This document shows, one piece after another, positions 34,233 through 42,395 of a DNA stretch of 48,029 bases (position 1 is the stretch's first letter; each line of letters starts with the position of its first letter). The stretch is from Sphingomonas sp. Leaf208 (GTDB lineage Bacteria > Pseudomonadota > Alphaproteobacteria > Sphingomonadales > Sphingomonadaceae): contig NZ_LMKH01000008.1 in the NCBI RefSeq assembly GCF_001421415.1, forward strand, positions 1-48,029. Reading direction: 5' to 3'. Both the position numbers and the translations under genes were made by a program. The notes beneath the pieces were generated by a model, which saw nothing but the letters and a program-made list of their open reading frames with translations, was not told where the DNA came from and did no database searches.

Positions 34233-35591
34233 GTGCGCGCGACATTTCGCAATCTCTACGACCAGTTCAACATGGCAGCGTTCATTCGCGATCGCCGCAC
34301 CCATGCCATGTCGGTGCTGCGGTGGGCTTTGATCCTGGTCCCGATGGCCGCAACGGTGGGAACGCTCTGCGCGGCCTTCTTGTGGAGCCTCGATGCCGTG
34401 ACCCGGCTTCGCTTTGCCTTTCCCTGGCTGCTCTACCTGCTGCCGATCGGCGGGTTCATGGTCGGACTGCTCTACCATCTGACAGGGCGCTCGGTCGAAG
34501 GCGGTAACAACCTCATCGTCGAGCAAATCCATGAACCGGGGGGCGGTGTGCCGCTGCGCATGGCCCCGCTCATCTTCTTCGGCACGGTCGTGACGCACCT
34601 GTTCGGGGGATCGGCGGGGCGTGAAGGCACCGCCGTGCAATTGGGCGGCAGCCTTTCCAGCGGCTTCGGCCGCGCACTCAAGCTGGATGCGGAAGCGACA
34701 CGCATCCTGCTGATGACCGGAATCGCGGCGGGCTTTGGCGCGGTCTTCGGGACGCCGATCGCGGGCGCGGTCTTCGCGCTGGAGGTCCTGGCGATCGGCC
34801 GGGTCGAGTATCGTGCGCTAGTACCATGCTTGGTCGCGGCACTGGTGGGTGACTGGACCTGTCTTTCCTGGGGCATTCATCACGGCGCCTACCATGTCGA
34901 TGCGATGGTGCCGGTCGACGCGTCGCTCGTCTCAAAAGCCAGCCTCGCGGGCGTCGTATTCGGATTGGTCGGGCTGGCCTTTGCAGAGGCCAACCATGCG
35001 CTCGGCGGATGGCTGAAGCGCGTGATACCCTATGGCCCACTACGACCCGTTATCGGTGGTTTGGCCGTGATCGCGCTGGTCTGGCTATTTGGCACGCAAG
35101 ATTATCTCGGCCTAGGCACGCTGGCGGCAACGCCGGGTGGCCTGACCATTGCCAGCTTCTTCGGCTCCAATACGTACCCGTGGAGCTGGGCGCTGAAGCT
35201 GCTTTTCACCGTCGTCACCCTAAGTGCCGGCTTCAAAGGCGGGGAGGTGACCCCGCTGTTCTTCATCGGCGCGGCGCTCGGCAATGCGCTCGCGCCCGTA
35301 TTTGGAGTGCCGACGGGGGTGTTCGCGGCGATCGGCTTCGTCGCGCTGTTCGCGGGTGCAGCCAACACGCCGCTTGCCTGCACCTTCATGGGGATCGAAT
35401 TGTTTGGCGCGACCTATGCCGTGCCGATCGCAGTCGCGTGCTTCGTCGCCTACCTCTGCTCAGGCCACAACGGCATCTACCTGTCGCAGCGCGTCGCTGT
35501 ACCAAAGGTACCTGCCGCACACCTCACACCCGACGCGACCCTGCGCGATGCCCGCACGCACCGCGCTTCTCGCCGGCGCACGCGCGCCTGA
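34233..35591 (+). CDS. clcF: CLC-F fluoride/proton antiporter, copy 2
   Basis: A 452-residue CLC-F exporter, closely similar to copy 1 along its whole length, with the same GNNLI, GREGT and GGEVTP filter motifs. Differences are scattered and conservative in the protein (for example Asp-Gln-Phe for Asn-Glu-Leu near the start), and many are silent in the DNA. That suggests an old duplication or two separate arrivals and not a fresh copy. GTG start at 34233 with AGGAGG in the riboswitch platform. It extrudes fluoride under riboswitch control. Confidence 0.93.
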   Translation: MRATFRNLYDQFNMAAFIRDRRTHAMSVLRWALILVPMAATVGTLCAAFLWSLDAVTRLRFAFPWLLYLLPIGGFMVGLLYHLTGRSVEGGNNLIVEQIHEPGGGVPLRMAPLIFFGTVVTHLFGGSAGREGTAVQLGGSLSSGFGRALKLDAEATRILLMTGIAAGFGAVFGTPIAGAVFALEVLAIGRVEYRALVPCLVAALVGDWTCLSWGIHHGAYHVDAMVPVDASLVSKASLAGVVFGLVGLAFAEANHALGGWLKRVIPYGPLRPVIGGLAVIALVWLFGTQDYLGLGTLAATPGGLTIASFFGSNTYPWSWALKLLFTVVTLSAGFKGGEVTPLFFIGAALGNALAPVFGVPTGVFAAIGFVALFAGAANTPLACTFMGIELFGATYAVPIAVACFVAYLCSGHNGIYLSQRVAVPKVPAAHLTPDATLRDARTHRASRRRTRA

Positions 35592-35616
35592 TCCTGTTTC
35601 CTGTCGAAAGCCCGTC

Positions 35617-36000
35617 ATGCCCAACCGTTTCACTGTCCATCACCGCGAAGTCGGGATGCTGCGCATCTATCTAAAACCGTCCGACAAGATCGGCCCGCGT
35701 CGCTTCTGGGGGGCAAAGCCGCTCTATCGTGAGCTGATTCGCACCGCGAAGGCGGACTGCATCATCAACGCCGTCGCGCAAAATACCCATTACGGCTTCA
35801 GCAATCACGAATCGATCCGGGAGAACGGCTCGGAAATTGCCGATCCGCATCTGACGATCTGTGTCGAACTGGTCGGCGATCACGATCAGCTCGACCTTTT
35901 CTGTCGCCGGCATGGAGATCTGCTCGGCGACAAGGTGATCGTCTACAAACGACTGGAGCATTGGACTATCACGCGCAAAACTGAGCTAACCAGAGCCTGA
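35617..36000 (+). CDS. DUF190 (PII-like) protein, copy 2
   Basis: A 127-residue DUF190 protein, the counterpart of the one at 4586-4960, with 'LRIYLKPSDKIG', 'HYGFSNHESIRE' and 'PHLTICVELVGD'. It follows the second CLC-F gene by 25 bp. The start is ATG 35617; the long upstream open frame is a shadow of the clcF gene. It ends with a short extra tail ('KTELTRA') absent in copy 1. The 28-bp border element begins 6 bp after the stop. Confidence 0.85.
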   Translation: MPNRFTVHHREVGMLRIYLKPSDKIGPRRFWGAKPLYRELIRTAKADCIINAVAQNTHYGFSNHESIRENGSEIADPHLTICVELVGDHDQLDLFCRRHGDLLGDKVIVYKRLEHWTITRKTELTRA

Positions 36001-36006
36001 TTGGCG

Positions 36007-36034
36007 TTCCCGTAAAGGAAGGTCGAGTGGGAAT
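36007..36034 (+). repeat. 28-bp module-border element, copy 3
   Basis: TTCCC...GGGAAT palindrome, 21 of 28 identical to copy 1. A partial copy (ACGGGAAAACGGGAATCC) follows near 36126, and the stretch between has a direct repeat of TTTTCTCGAAAT. It marks the right edge of the second fluoride unit. Confidence 0.5.
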
Positions 36035-36203
36035 CCCCAGCTAAACGCCCTGAAAAGCACTGTGCTGGGTGCGGTTTTCTCGAAATCTGTTCCCAAATCG
36101 ATTTTCTCGAAATGGTCTAAACGACACGGGAAAACGGGAATCCTTAGCTGACCGGTTTTGGCGACGGAACTATGCTCAATTTCTAATTTCGCATCCGGCA
36201 AGG

Positions 36204-36318
36204 ATGTCGCGCATGTCCTAAGTTTCGCGACAGAGCTGCTAATGCACTTACCCTCTTGCAACTGATGTCGCAAAAGTCGGTTGCATAACATATCAATTTC
36301 AATACAGTTATGCGACAT
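36204..36318 (+). other. res: Resolution (res) site of the resolvase
   Basis: The region directly before the resolvase start carries repeated TGTCGCA/TGCGACA half-sites. GTTGCATAAC (36280-36289) faces GTTATGCGAC (36307-36316). ATGTCGCA lies at 36265. CCTAAGTTTCGCGACAG lies at 36217. These fit the multi-site res region of Tn3-family resolvases, which also represses the gene. Confidence 0.65.
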
Positions 36319-36880
36319 GCTGATCGGTTACGCCCGTGTGTCCACTGATGACCAAGATCTTCGGCTGCAACGCGCGGCGTTGAAGGACACGGGATGCAAG
36401 CGGACGTTCGAGGAGAAAATCTCAGGCGCGAAGCGCGACCGGCCCGAGCTGGCTAAAATGATCGAGCAGCTGCGCCAAGATGACACGGTGGTGGTAACGC
36501 GGCTCGACCGGCTAGCACGCTCCACCCGTGACCTTCTCGACATTGCCGAGAAGCTGAAGGAGGCTGGTGCCGGCTTGCGTTCGTTAGCCGAGCCCTGGGC
36601 GGATACGACCTCGCCAGCCGGTCGCATGGTGCTAACGGTGTTCGCCGGCATCGCCGAGTTCGAGCGCGAGCTGATCCACCAGCGCACTAGCAGCGGGCGA
36701 GAGGCGGCAAAGGCAAGGGGTGTCCGCTTCGGTCGCCCACCCAAACTCACTTCCGACCAAATCGCGCTCGGCGAACGGTTGGTGGGCGAAGGCACATCAG
36801 TGCGCGAAGCCGCCAAACTGCTCAAATGCCACCATGCCACCCTCTATCGGGCGCTGACCGCAGTGGCATTGGCACCGTGA
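36317..36880 (+). CDS. tnpR: Tn3-type serine recombinase (resolvase)
   Basis: A 187-residue small serine recombinase. The catalytic Ser9 is in 'YARVSTDDQDL', the second conserved block is 'VVVTRLDRLARSTRDLLDI', the third 'GRMVLTVFAGIAEFERELIHQRT', and a C-terminal helix-turn-helix ends the protein ('SVREAAKLLKCHHATLYRAL'). It would resolve cointegrates or plasmid dimers at the res region immediately upstream. No transposase gene accompanies it, so it may serve plasmid multimer resolution. ATG 36317 is used; the frame extends 12 residues into res. Confidence 0.93.
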   Translation: MLIGYARVSTDDQDLRLQRAALKDTGCKRTFEEKISGAKRDRPELAKMIEQLRQDDTVVVTRLDRLARSTRDLLDIAEKLKEAGAGLRSLAEPWADTTSPAGRMVLTVFAGIAEFERELIHQRTSSGREAAKARGVRFGRPPKLTSDQIALGERLVGEGTSVREAAKLLKCHHATLYRALTAVALAP

Positions 36881-36923
36881 TGCGATGCTGTCCGCAACCT
36901 CATGCTTTGGAAGGGGAGGCCTG

Positions 36924-37403
36924 ATGCCGATCCGACCCGAACACGTGTTCCTGTACCCAATCGATTGGCCGCAACTTTCTCACCATGTGCGCTTCGTGCG
37001 GGCAGGGGGGTGCTGCGAGCATTGCGGGCGCCCTCATCAGCAGAAGGTATTCCATCTGCGGGATGGGCGATGGTGGGACCGGAACCGGCGTTACTGGCGC
37101 GACGGTCAAGGTCGACGCGTGCGACGGCCGACGGAGAACATTCTGTTGCAGGGGGCTTGGACGCCGGTTGTATTGGCCTGCGCACACCTCAATCATGATC
37201 CCAGCAACAGTGCGCTGCACCAGCTCGCGGCGCTCTGCCAGCGATGCCACATGCTCCACGATGGGCCAGAGCATCGGCGCAGGCGCTGGATGAACGCACA
37301 TTATCGGCGCGCTCTTGGCGATCTGTTTTACGGGCCATACCCTGCGTTGGGAGCCGACTGGATTATGCCCACGCCAATCAGCATGCTCGATAGTATCCGA
37401 TAA
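36924..37403 (+). CDS. HNH-like zinc-finger protein
   Basis: A 159-residue protein with 'GGCCEHCGRPH' and, about 85 residues later, 'LACAHLNHDPSNSALHQLAALCQRCHMLHD'. The CxxC...H...CxxCH spacing is that of HNH-nuclease zinc fingers, but the catalytic His-Asn-His set is not certain. ATG 36924 follows AAGGGGAGG; the track-length frame 39 bp longer is less likely. It lies just after the resolvase and is a common companion of plasmid backbones; activity is unproven. Confidence 0.65.
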   Translation: MPIRPEHVFLYPIDWPQLSHHVRFVRAGGCCEHCGRPHQQKVFHLRDGRWWDRNRRYWRDGQGRRVRRPTENILLQGAWTPVVLACAHLNHDPSNSALHQLAALCQRCHMLHDGPEHRRRRWMNAHYRRALGDLFYGPYPALGADWIMPTPISMLDSIR

Positions 37404-37440
37404 TTATACGCTTACATGCGGTGAGGCGTATTGCGTACCA

Positions 37441-37800
37441 TCACTTCGTACTAGGTAACGATACGCTTCTCCGAATGCTGGCATCGAAGCTGCGACCACA
37501 CGCAGCTTCAATTTCAACTGCCGCATCTTGCACGCGGCGGAATATAACTTCGTCATGACCCTTTTTGGTCTTCATCGCTTTGACAGCGCCCTTGGCCTCG
37601 TCGGCAGTGATCGTAAAATCGCTGGTATGGGTATCAAACTTGAGGCTGATTGCGAACGTGTCCTTGGTAGGATGTGCTACGGTTATTTGAGGAAACCCTT
37701 GGATTCCTAAGCCATTCACCCGCACGTCATGAATGACCGCTTCCGCGATTGCCGCGCCGATGTCGCCTGAAGACACTCCGATGGCATATAATGTTCCCAC
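37441..37800 (-). CDS. Hypothetical protein
   Basis: A 119-residue soluble protein with mixed alpha/beta character ('FPQITVAHPTKDTFAISLKFDTHTSDFTITADEA'). I recognise no family. It has no signal peptide or membrane segment. It lies between the HNH-like gene and a run of minus-strand plasmid genes, and its own stretch of 250 bp upstream shows nothing clear. Confidence 0.55.
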   Translation of the reverse strand: MGTLYAIGVSSGDIGAAIAEAVIHDVRVNGLGIQGFPQITVAHPTKDTFAISLKFDTHTSDFTITADEAKGAVKAMKTKKGHDEVIFRRVQDAAVEIEAACGRSFDASIRRSVSLPSTK

Positions 37801-38048
37801 ATCAACTCCCCAATTTTCGCGTCAAATCATGTCTACATATGCCCGAATGTCGAGCATCGGAACTGTGCCTATCCCCTGAAGCTGGGCTATCAGCTCGAAC
37901 AAGAAGCGGATCGCGGCCTTGTCGACCGTATGCAGCTCGAACCTGTCGCACCTCATACAAACCAGCCCGCGTCGGCGATGCAGCCGATGTCGAGTACGCT
38001 GTCACCCATATCGCGCCCGAGATGACCCGACCAAGCCGGCCGCTGATG

Positions 38049-38705
38049 CTATCGCCAGCTTTGTCCATTTTCTGCGAAATTCGCCTCGATTTCCGCCACA
38101 CGGCTTTGCTGAGCTGGCGTAAGGGCGGCCACGACCCGCTTGAACGCTGCGGGCTTCATGGTGCGAAGCTGTCGCAGGTCGCTATCCCTGCGCATCCGCA
38201 CCTTCCAGTCTGTCGGCCGATATTCCACGCCAGCGGATCCCATCCGCCAAAAAATCATCGCGACCTGGCTGGGGGTGAACGCGCCCTTGTCGTCGACGAA
38301 ATCGATGAAATTCCATGCGTCAAAATTGGGCACCTTCTGACCGAGCTTCAGCAGCGCCGTCATCACACGCTGCTTGCGGGCATCCTCGACCAGGCCGCGA
38401 CGGTGCAAATCGACCAGCTTGCCCGTTCCGTCTGCATCAAGGTGCTGGCCTTGCTCATCGACGCCGGTGATCTCGAAACGTTTGATGCATTCGGAGCCAA
38501 CCAGAAGGATCGACGTCGTGCCCGGATTTTCGATCTCGAAATGATAGCGAAGATCCTGCTGGCCACATAGCTCGCAGGTTCCGTCCCGTGCCTCCAGATC
38601 GAAGAAGCGGCCCGTATAGGCCCATTCGCGCAACGCAGCGCCGAGCGTGATCGCCCGACTGAGTGGTAGCAGGGTAGCAGCTGCTCGTTCCGCCCAGCCC
38701 GACAC
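38049..38705 (-). CDS. Plasmid protein with Cys finger, unknown
   Basis: A 218-residue protein containing 'DGTCELCGQQDLRYHFEIENPGTTSILLVGSECIKRF', a CxxC...C arrangement that could bind zinc. It is otherwise helical and charged. This type is seen on plasmids and phages without assigned function. A plus-strand open frame of 273 residues overlaps it but lacks protein-like features. It ends the run PemK-like, this gene in the same direction, 6 bp apart, so the two may be co-expressed. Confidence 0.65.
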   Translation of the reverse strand: MSGWAERAAATLLPLSRAITLGAALREWAYTGRFFDLEARDGTCELCGQQDLRYHFEIENPGTTSILLVGSECIKRFEITGVDEQGQHLDADGTGKLVDLHRRGLVEDARKQRVMTALLKLGQKVPNFDAWNFIDFVDDKGAFTPSQVAMIFWRMGSAGVEYRPTDWKVRMRRDSDLRQLRTMKPAAFKRVVAALTPAQQSRVAEIEANFAENGQSWR

Positions 38706-38711
38706 AAGCCC

Positions 38712-39440
38712 TTACGTCCCCTTCAGTGTCAGGGTGTTCGGCCCTAACGGCTTAGCGGGAGCGGCAGGTGGCGCTACTGCCGCAGCGGCCGCGGCGTGTG
38801 ACGACGCCGACGCAAGAGCGAGAACCTTTTCGACGATGGCGAAGATCGCCGTCATGTCGTGCGGTTCGACCTTCGGGTATACGGGGACATATCTCAGCGA
38901 CAGTAATGGTCGCAGGCGGTTGACGTGGACCGTATAGAGATGGTCACAAACAACATAGGCTATCCGGCCTTCCGCATGGCCACGAGGGTTAGGATTCTTG
39001 GAAAGCTGGTGAAAGTGCGTGCCCGCCTTCTGTTGAGCGCTGGTAACGGGCAGGATGATGCAGGTGTCGCTCAGCGAGTTGGAAGCGCGGATGACGATGC
39101 CGGGATGCTCGTTGACGAACTCGGGCACATAAGCGTCGTGTGGAAAATCGACCCAGTACATCTGGCCAACACGCGGGCGACTCTGGATCCGCCGCTCGCG
39201 GCGGCTGATCGGAATATATCCAGCTTTGATGATCTCGTTATGCTGCGGGAACGGATGACCCAGTTCTGTGGTCATATCTTCGACCGCTGGCATATTTTTG
39301 AAATTGATCAGCACAAAGCCTCTCGCAAGCAAATCCTCGTCGGTCAGGATCGGGGCATAGCCGGCCGCGAACAGCTCGGCTTCGGTTGGGAAAGGCACCT
39401 CCATGTTCTGCTGCGCTTCTGAATTATCGTCATTCGACAT
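38712..39440 (-). CDS. PemK/MazF-like toxin-fold protein with long N-terminus
   Basis: A 242-residue protein. Residues about 90-200 look like the PemK/MazF fold ('VGQMYWVDFPHDAYVPEFVNEHPGIVIRA', 'CIILPVTSAQQ', 'SYVVCDHLYTVHVNRLRPL' type blocks). Residues 1-85 form an acidic extension rich in Glu/Asp and Met with repeats such as 'LFAAGYAPILTDEDLLARGFVLINF', which could act as an attached antitoxin. The C-terminus is an Ala-rich tail. No separate antitoxin gene is adjacent. Ribosome-independent mRNA cleavage is the family activity; here it is inference. Confidence 0.6.
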   Translation of the reverse strand: MSNDDNSEAQQNMEVPFPTEAELFAAGYAPILTDEDLLARGFVLINFKNMPAVEDMTTELGHPFPQHNEIIKAGYIPISRRERRIQSRPRVGQMYWVDFPHDAYVPEFVNEHPGIVIRASNSLSDTCIILPVTSAQQKAGTHFHQLSKNPNPRGHAEGRIAYVVCDHLYTVHVNRLRPLLSLRYVPVYPKVEPHDMTAIFAIVEKVLALASASSHAAAAAAVAPPAAPAKPLGPNTLTLKGT

Positions 39441-39473
39441 GGAAATGCTGCTTCTTCCCGGCGGTTGATTGGC

Positions 39474-40616
39474 TCATTGTGGTGCGGCCGTGTTCATCGG
39501 CCGATTATATTCCCCCCGTAGCGCATCAAGCGCGATCTGGGTGTAGCCCGCCTCATAAATCTCGATCTGCGTGCGACGTTTATAGTAGGACAACCGACGT
39601 CCCGGCGTGTCCGCTTCGATCCGCATCCGTGCTACGCCCCGGATGCCTGGCGCGCGCCGGTGCTGCGCAAGCGTCACCAGCATGTCGAGACCATAGCGGC
39701 CGAGCAGGTCGCTGCGTTCCTCCGAAAGGTTGGCGGCTGCATCGAGCATGGTGCGTGTGAGTTGGGTGACGTCGTCGCCCTCGCCCTGATGATAAAGCGC
39801 GGCGAAATCCACCGGGAACAGCGGTTCGGCATCGGGTTCGTCGCTATCGAAAATCCACGCCTCATACCAGATAGCACCGATTTTCTCGAGCATCGCGACC
39901 CGCGGCCAAAAATCTTCCCATGCCTTGTCGTTGCTGCGGCTTTCAGTGCGATGGTAGCTCGCCCACGCGCCCTTTGCCGTTTTGGAGCCGCCGAGGCGCA
40001 TAGCCCAGACGGAATGGACCCCAAGCTCGAACACTTTGCGAGATGGGTAGTCTGTGGGCGGTGTTTCGCTGAGCGCGGTGATCGGCACACCGAAAGTCGC
40101 ATCGAGCTGGACTAGACCATAGAGGTCGACCAGCATCCGCAGCAGGAGCGGATCCCCGGTTTCCCGAACACGCCGGAGCATTGAGGCTTCGGCCTCGATC
40201 CCTGTTATCATGGCAACGGGCAGGAAGATGGGATCGCTATCCAATGGGATCGGCGGCAGGCGGTATTGCGGATAGAGCTTCGTCGATCGTTCGGAATGCG
40301 CGACAAAGCCATGCTCGATCAGCTCTACGATAGCGACCTTTGCCCTAGGCTTTCCCATGCCGGTGTGCTGTTCGCACGCCTTGGCCGACCATTTGCTGAG
40401 TTGATGATCGCTACCTGTACCCGCTAGGATCACGATAAACGCCGTGACTAGGTTCAGCCTGTTACCGGTTTCCACTTCCCAAAGGCGACCCCAGGTGGTG
40501 CGATCGATCGCAAGGAAATTGCCACCTCGCCCTTTTCCCCGAACGCGATCGGGACTGGGCGATTCGGATCGAGGGGACGCCGAACCGTCCAAAGGCACAT
40601 CTCGCGATCGTTCCAC
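39474..40616 (-). CDS. Uncharacterised plasmid protein, possible replication/regulatory
   Basis: A 380-residue charged, soluble protein I do not recognise. Its N-terminal 35 residues are Ser/Pro/Arg-rich and probably disordered. The centre ('DHQLSKWSAKACEQHTGMGKPRAKVAIVELIEHGFV') looks like a winged-helix. Basic clusters lie near the C-terminus ('RLSYYKRRTQIEIYEAGYTQ'). The upstream region carries 9-bp repeats and a palindrome, which suggests it binds its own promoter. The GTG at 40616 lacks a clear ribosome site, so the true start may differ. Confidence 0.55.
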   Translation of the reverse strand: MERSRDVPLDGSASPRSESPSPDRVRGKGRGGNFLAIDRTTWGRLWEVETGNRLNLVTAFIVILAGTGSDHQLSKWSAKACEQHTGMGKPRAKVAIVELIEHGFVAHSERSTKLYPQYRLPPIPLDSDPIFLPVAMITGIEAEASMLRRVRETGDPLLLRMLVDLYGLVQLDATFGVPITALSETPPTDYPSRKVFELGVHSVWAMRLGGSKTAKGAWASYHRTESRSNDKAWEDFWPRVAMLEKIGAIWYEAWIFDSDEPDAEPLFPVDFAALYHQGEGDDVTQLTRTMLDAAANLSEERSDLLGRYGLDMLVTLAQHRRAPGIRGVARMRIEADTPGRRLSYYKRRTQIEIYEAGYTQIALDALRGEYNRPMNTAAPQ

Positions 40617-40643
40617 AACTGTGCTGTAGCACGCCTTTTTGTC

Positions 40644-40702
40644 CCCATCAAGGGATTCAATGGTATCAAGGAAATCAAGGAATTCAAGGTAACTAAAGTT
40701 AC
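40644..40702. repeat. 9-bp direct repeats and palindrome upstream of the 39474-40616 gene
   Basis: Five consecutive 9-bp units ending in TCAAG or TCAAT (40644-40688) are followed at once by the perfect palindrome GTAACTAAAGTTAC (40689-40702). The layout suggests an iteron- or operator-like site for the product of the neighbouring gene. Confidence 0.6.
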
Positions 40703-40732
40703 AATAGAACGACTCAAGGATATTAAGAACAA

Positions 40733-41070
40733 TCGATCATGCGACAGAACCTTAACTACGTGAATAATCTGGTAGTTTCAGGAGGTTAGTGGCCCCAAGG
40801 AGATTGAATTTTAACATCTACAGGCTTATATGTGCTTCACAGCTTCGGCTGCTTCGGCTTAACCGCCTTTTGGAATTACACCGCAAGGTGCTCGGGGAAA
40901 GCTTCGCAAGAGGCTTTCCCCTTTCCTTATTCAGATCTGCGACATCATCGATTGCGCTAGGTACAGAAGCGCCAAGGGCTCGGCCCTTTCCTTCACGCCT
41001 ATTATACTGCGAGAGGGAACGAAAAGTGAACACGCCTGATCACTGTTCGATGCACTTATCCCTTTTACAA
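40733..41070. other. Intergenic region with two hairpins
   Basis: No convincing gene. A 9-bp stem GGGGAAAGC/GCTTTCCCC (40894-40921) followed by CTTTCCTTATT, and a second stem AAGGGC/GCCCTT (40974-40988), look like terminators for plus-strand transcription. A 97-residue open frame spans both and is not protein-like. Confidence 0.45.
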
Positions 41071-41667
41071 TCACAACCGTAGGCGATTGCGTGCATAATG
41101 CTCGAAAGCATCGGCGGTTTTGCTGAGCTTAGAAGCTTTCTCGTTCAGCTTTTTGATGCACTCTGCCAGCCAGTCGGGAGGGTTCATTTTATTAGTATGA
41201 TCGGGATGCGCAGAAAAAAGCGGGCCTGCGCCAATTGGCCCGGTTCCGGCAGCCAGTGCGCCGACAAACGCCTTGATATCTGACAGCAGCAGCGCCCATT
41301 TTTGTTGAAGTGCGCTGTCCAGAAATTGGCGACGGCTTCCTTCCCAATTGGCCAGCTCGAACAGGCCCTTTTGCTGATTTCCAGCGAAGGAATTATCGAA
41401 ATCATGATTGCGTAGAAAATCGATGGTGCCCTCGGGCATCAGCTCGACAATGCGTACAAACAGCGACAGATCATGCTCGCTGGGTTTCCGCCCGCTAACG
41501 ATCTCGGCTGCCAGCCATGCTACGATGGTCGTGATGACAGCGCCAAGCCGGACTGGATCGATGTCGCGTGGATGGTCCGGCCAAAGGCCTACCAGAATGG
41601 CGACGGCCATCGCCACACCGGTGGAAATACGACCTGCAACGGTCGCAAGTGCATCAAAAACCCTCAT
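41071..41667 (-). CDS. Membrane protein, unknown, divergent from the STAS/GHKL set
   Basis: A 198-residue protein. Two hydrophobic segments lie within the first 65 residues ('ISTGVAMAVAILVGLW' and 'LGAVITTIVAWLAAEIV'), and a charged cytoplasmic domain follows ('SEHDLSLFVRIVELMPEGTIDFLRNHDF...'). No family is recognised. It reads away from the four-gene set at 41823-44642 across 155 bp with a strong palindrome, so the two units may share regulation. It could be an effector or sensor of that set, which is speculation. Confidence 0.6.
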   Translation of the reverse strand: MRVFDALATVAGRISTGVAMAVAILVGLWPDHPRDIDPVRLGAVITTIVAWLAAEIVSGRKPSEHDLSLFVRIVELMPEGTIDFLRNHDFDNSFAGNQQKGLFELANWEGSRRQFLDSALQQKWALLLSDIKAFVGALAAGTGPIGAGPLFSAHPDHTNKMNPPDWLAECIKKLNEKASKLSKTADAFEHYARNRLRL

Positions 41668-41782
41668 GAAACCCCCTTACTTATTCTCGCGTCACTTCGA
41701 GACAGTCCCTGTGCGTTATGCGCCGTCGTAGCGAGCCCTATCCATGACCAAGACCAGCTAGCCGGGCTTGACCAAATCATAT

Positions 41783-41813
41783 TTGTCACATATCTCATGT
41801 GTAACAAGTGAGA
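41783..41813. promoter_or_regulatory. Palindromic operator-like region before the STAS gene
   Basis: Nested inverted repeats: CACAT (41787-41791) with ATGTG (41797-41801), and TCTCA (41793-41797) with TGAGA (41809-41813). They end 10 bp before ATG 41823, so a bound protein would block the gene set. The winged-helix C-terminus of the first product is a candidate. Confidence 0.55.
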
Positions 41814-41822
41814 TAGCGGGCT

Positions 41823-42395
41823 ATGATTTTTGATATTGCCGAATTTGCAGGTGTAGCAATCCTCTCGGGGGCGCCGAGCGGGCGGCAGCTTTATGTACGG
41901 CTGATTGAGGCGCTCGGCGAGGAGCCGGCAATGCCCGAGCCTCTGTTTCTCGATTTTGGTCGAATTGAAGTCGCGACCGCTAGCTATCTTCGGGAATCGG
42001 TCCTTGCGTTCCGCACATTTGTGCGCGGCCGCAAATCTAACTTCTACCCGGCGGTTGCCAATGCCAATGCTGACGTGATCGATGAGCTTGTCGAAATTGT
42101 CCACTCGCGCGGCGATGTACTCATGGTCTGTGTCGTCGGTGATGACGGGACAATGCTGCGCTGCCGGTATGTCGGAAAACTCGATCCCATGCAGCAGCTA
42201 ACATTCGATCTCGTCAATCGCGAGGGTGAAACGACAGCTGCTCGATTGATGGAAATCGAGAATAGCCAAGTCAAGGCAACGGCTTGGAATAACCGCTTGG
42301 CTTCGTTGTCGAACATGGGTTTGTTATGTGAGCAGTCGCGTGGACGTACCAAGACTTACAGACCGATATTTGCGGAGAGTGAGAATGGGCGCTGA
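41823..42395 (+). CDS. STAS-like (DUF4325) domain protein with winged-helix tail
   Basis: A 190-residue protein. Residues about 35-70 ('PLFLDFGRIEVATASYLRESVLAFRTFVRG') match the STAS-like DUF4325 pattern, related to anti-anti-sigma domains. The last 40 residues ('VKATAWNNRLASLSNMGLLCEQSRGRTKTYRPI') look like a winged helix that could bind DNA. It is the first gene of four that overlap or nearly touch (11-bp overlap with the next). The final gene encodes a GHKL ATPase, and STAS/GHKL pairs work as partner-switch regulators. The fusion to a DNA-binding tail would let such a switch act directly on a promoter. Function is inferred. Confidence 0.65.
   Translation: MIFDIAEFAGVAILSGAPSGRQLYVRLIEALGEEPAMPEPLFLDFGRIEVATASYLRESVLAFRTFVRGRKSNFYPAVANANADVIDELVEIVHSRGDVLMVCVVGDDGTMLRCRYVGKLDPMQQLTFDLVNREGETTAARLMEIENSQVKATAWNNRLASLSNMGLLCEQSRGRTKTYRPIFAESENGR

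Noticed and set aside
36317..36880. Complete Tn3 transposon around the resolvase
   Set aside because: No transposase gene and no terminal inverted repeats of Tn3 type are visible; only resolvase and res remain.
37749..38570. 273-residue plus-strand frame
   Set aside because: It overlaps the better-supported minus-strand gene (38049-38705) and has no protein-like pattern.
40789..41082. 97-residue plus-strand frame with AGGAGG before GTG
   Set aside because: The frame runs through two hairpins and is not protein-like, despite the good ribosome-site look.
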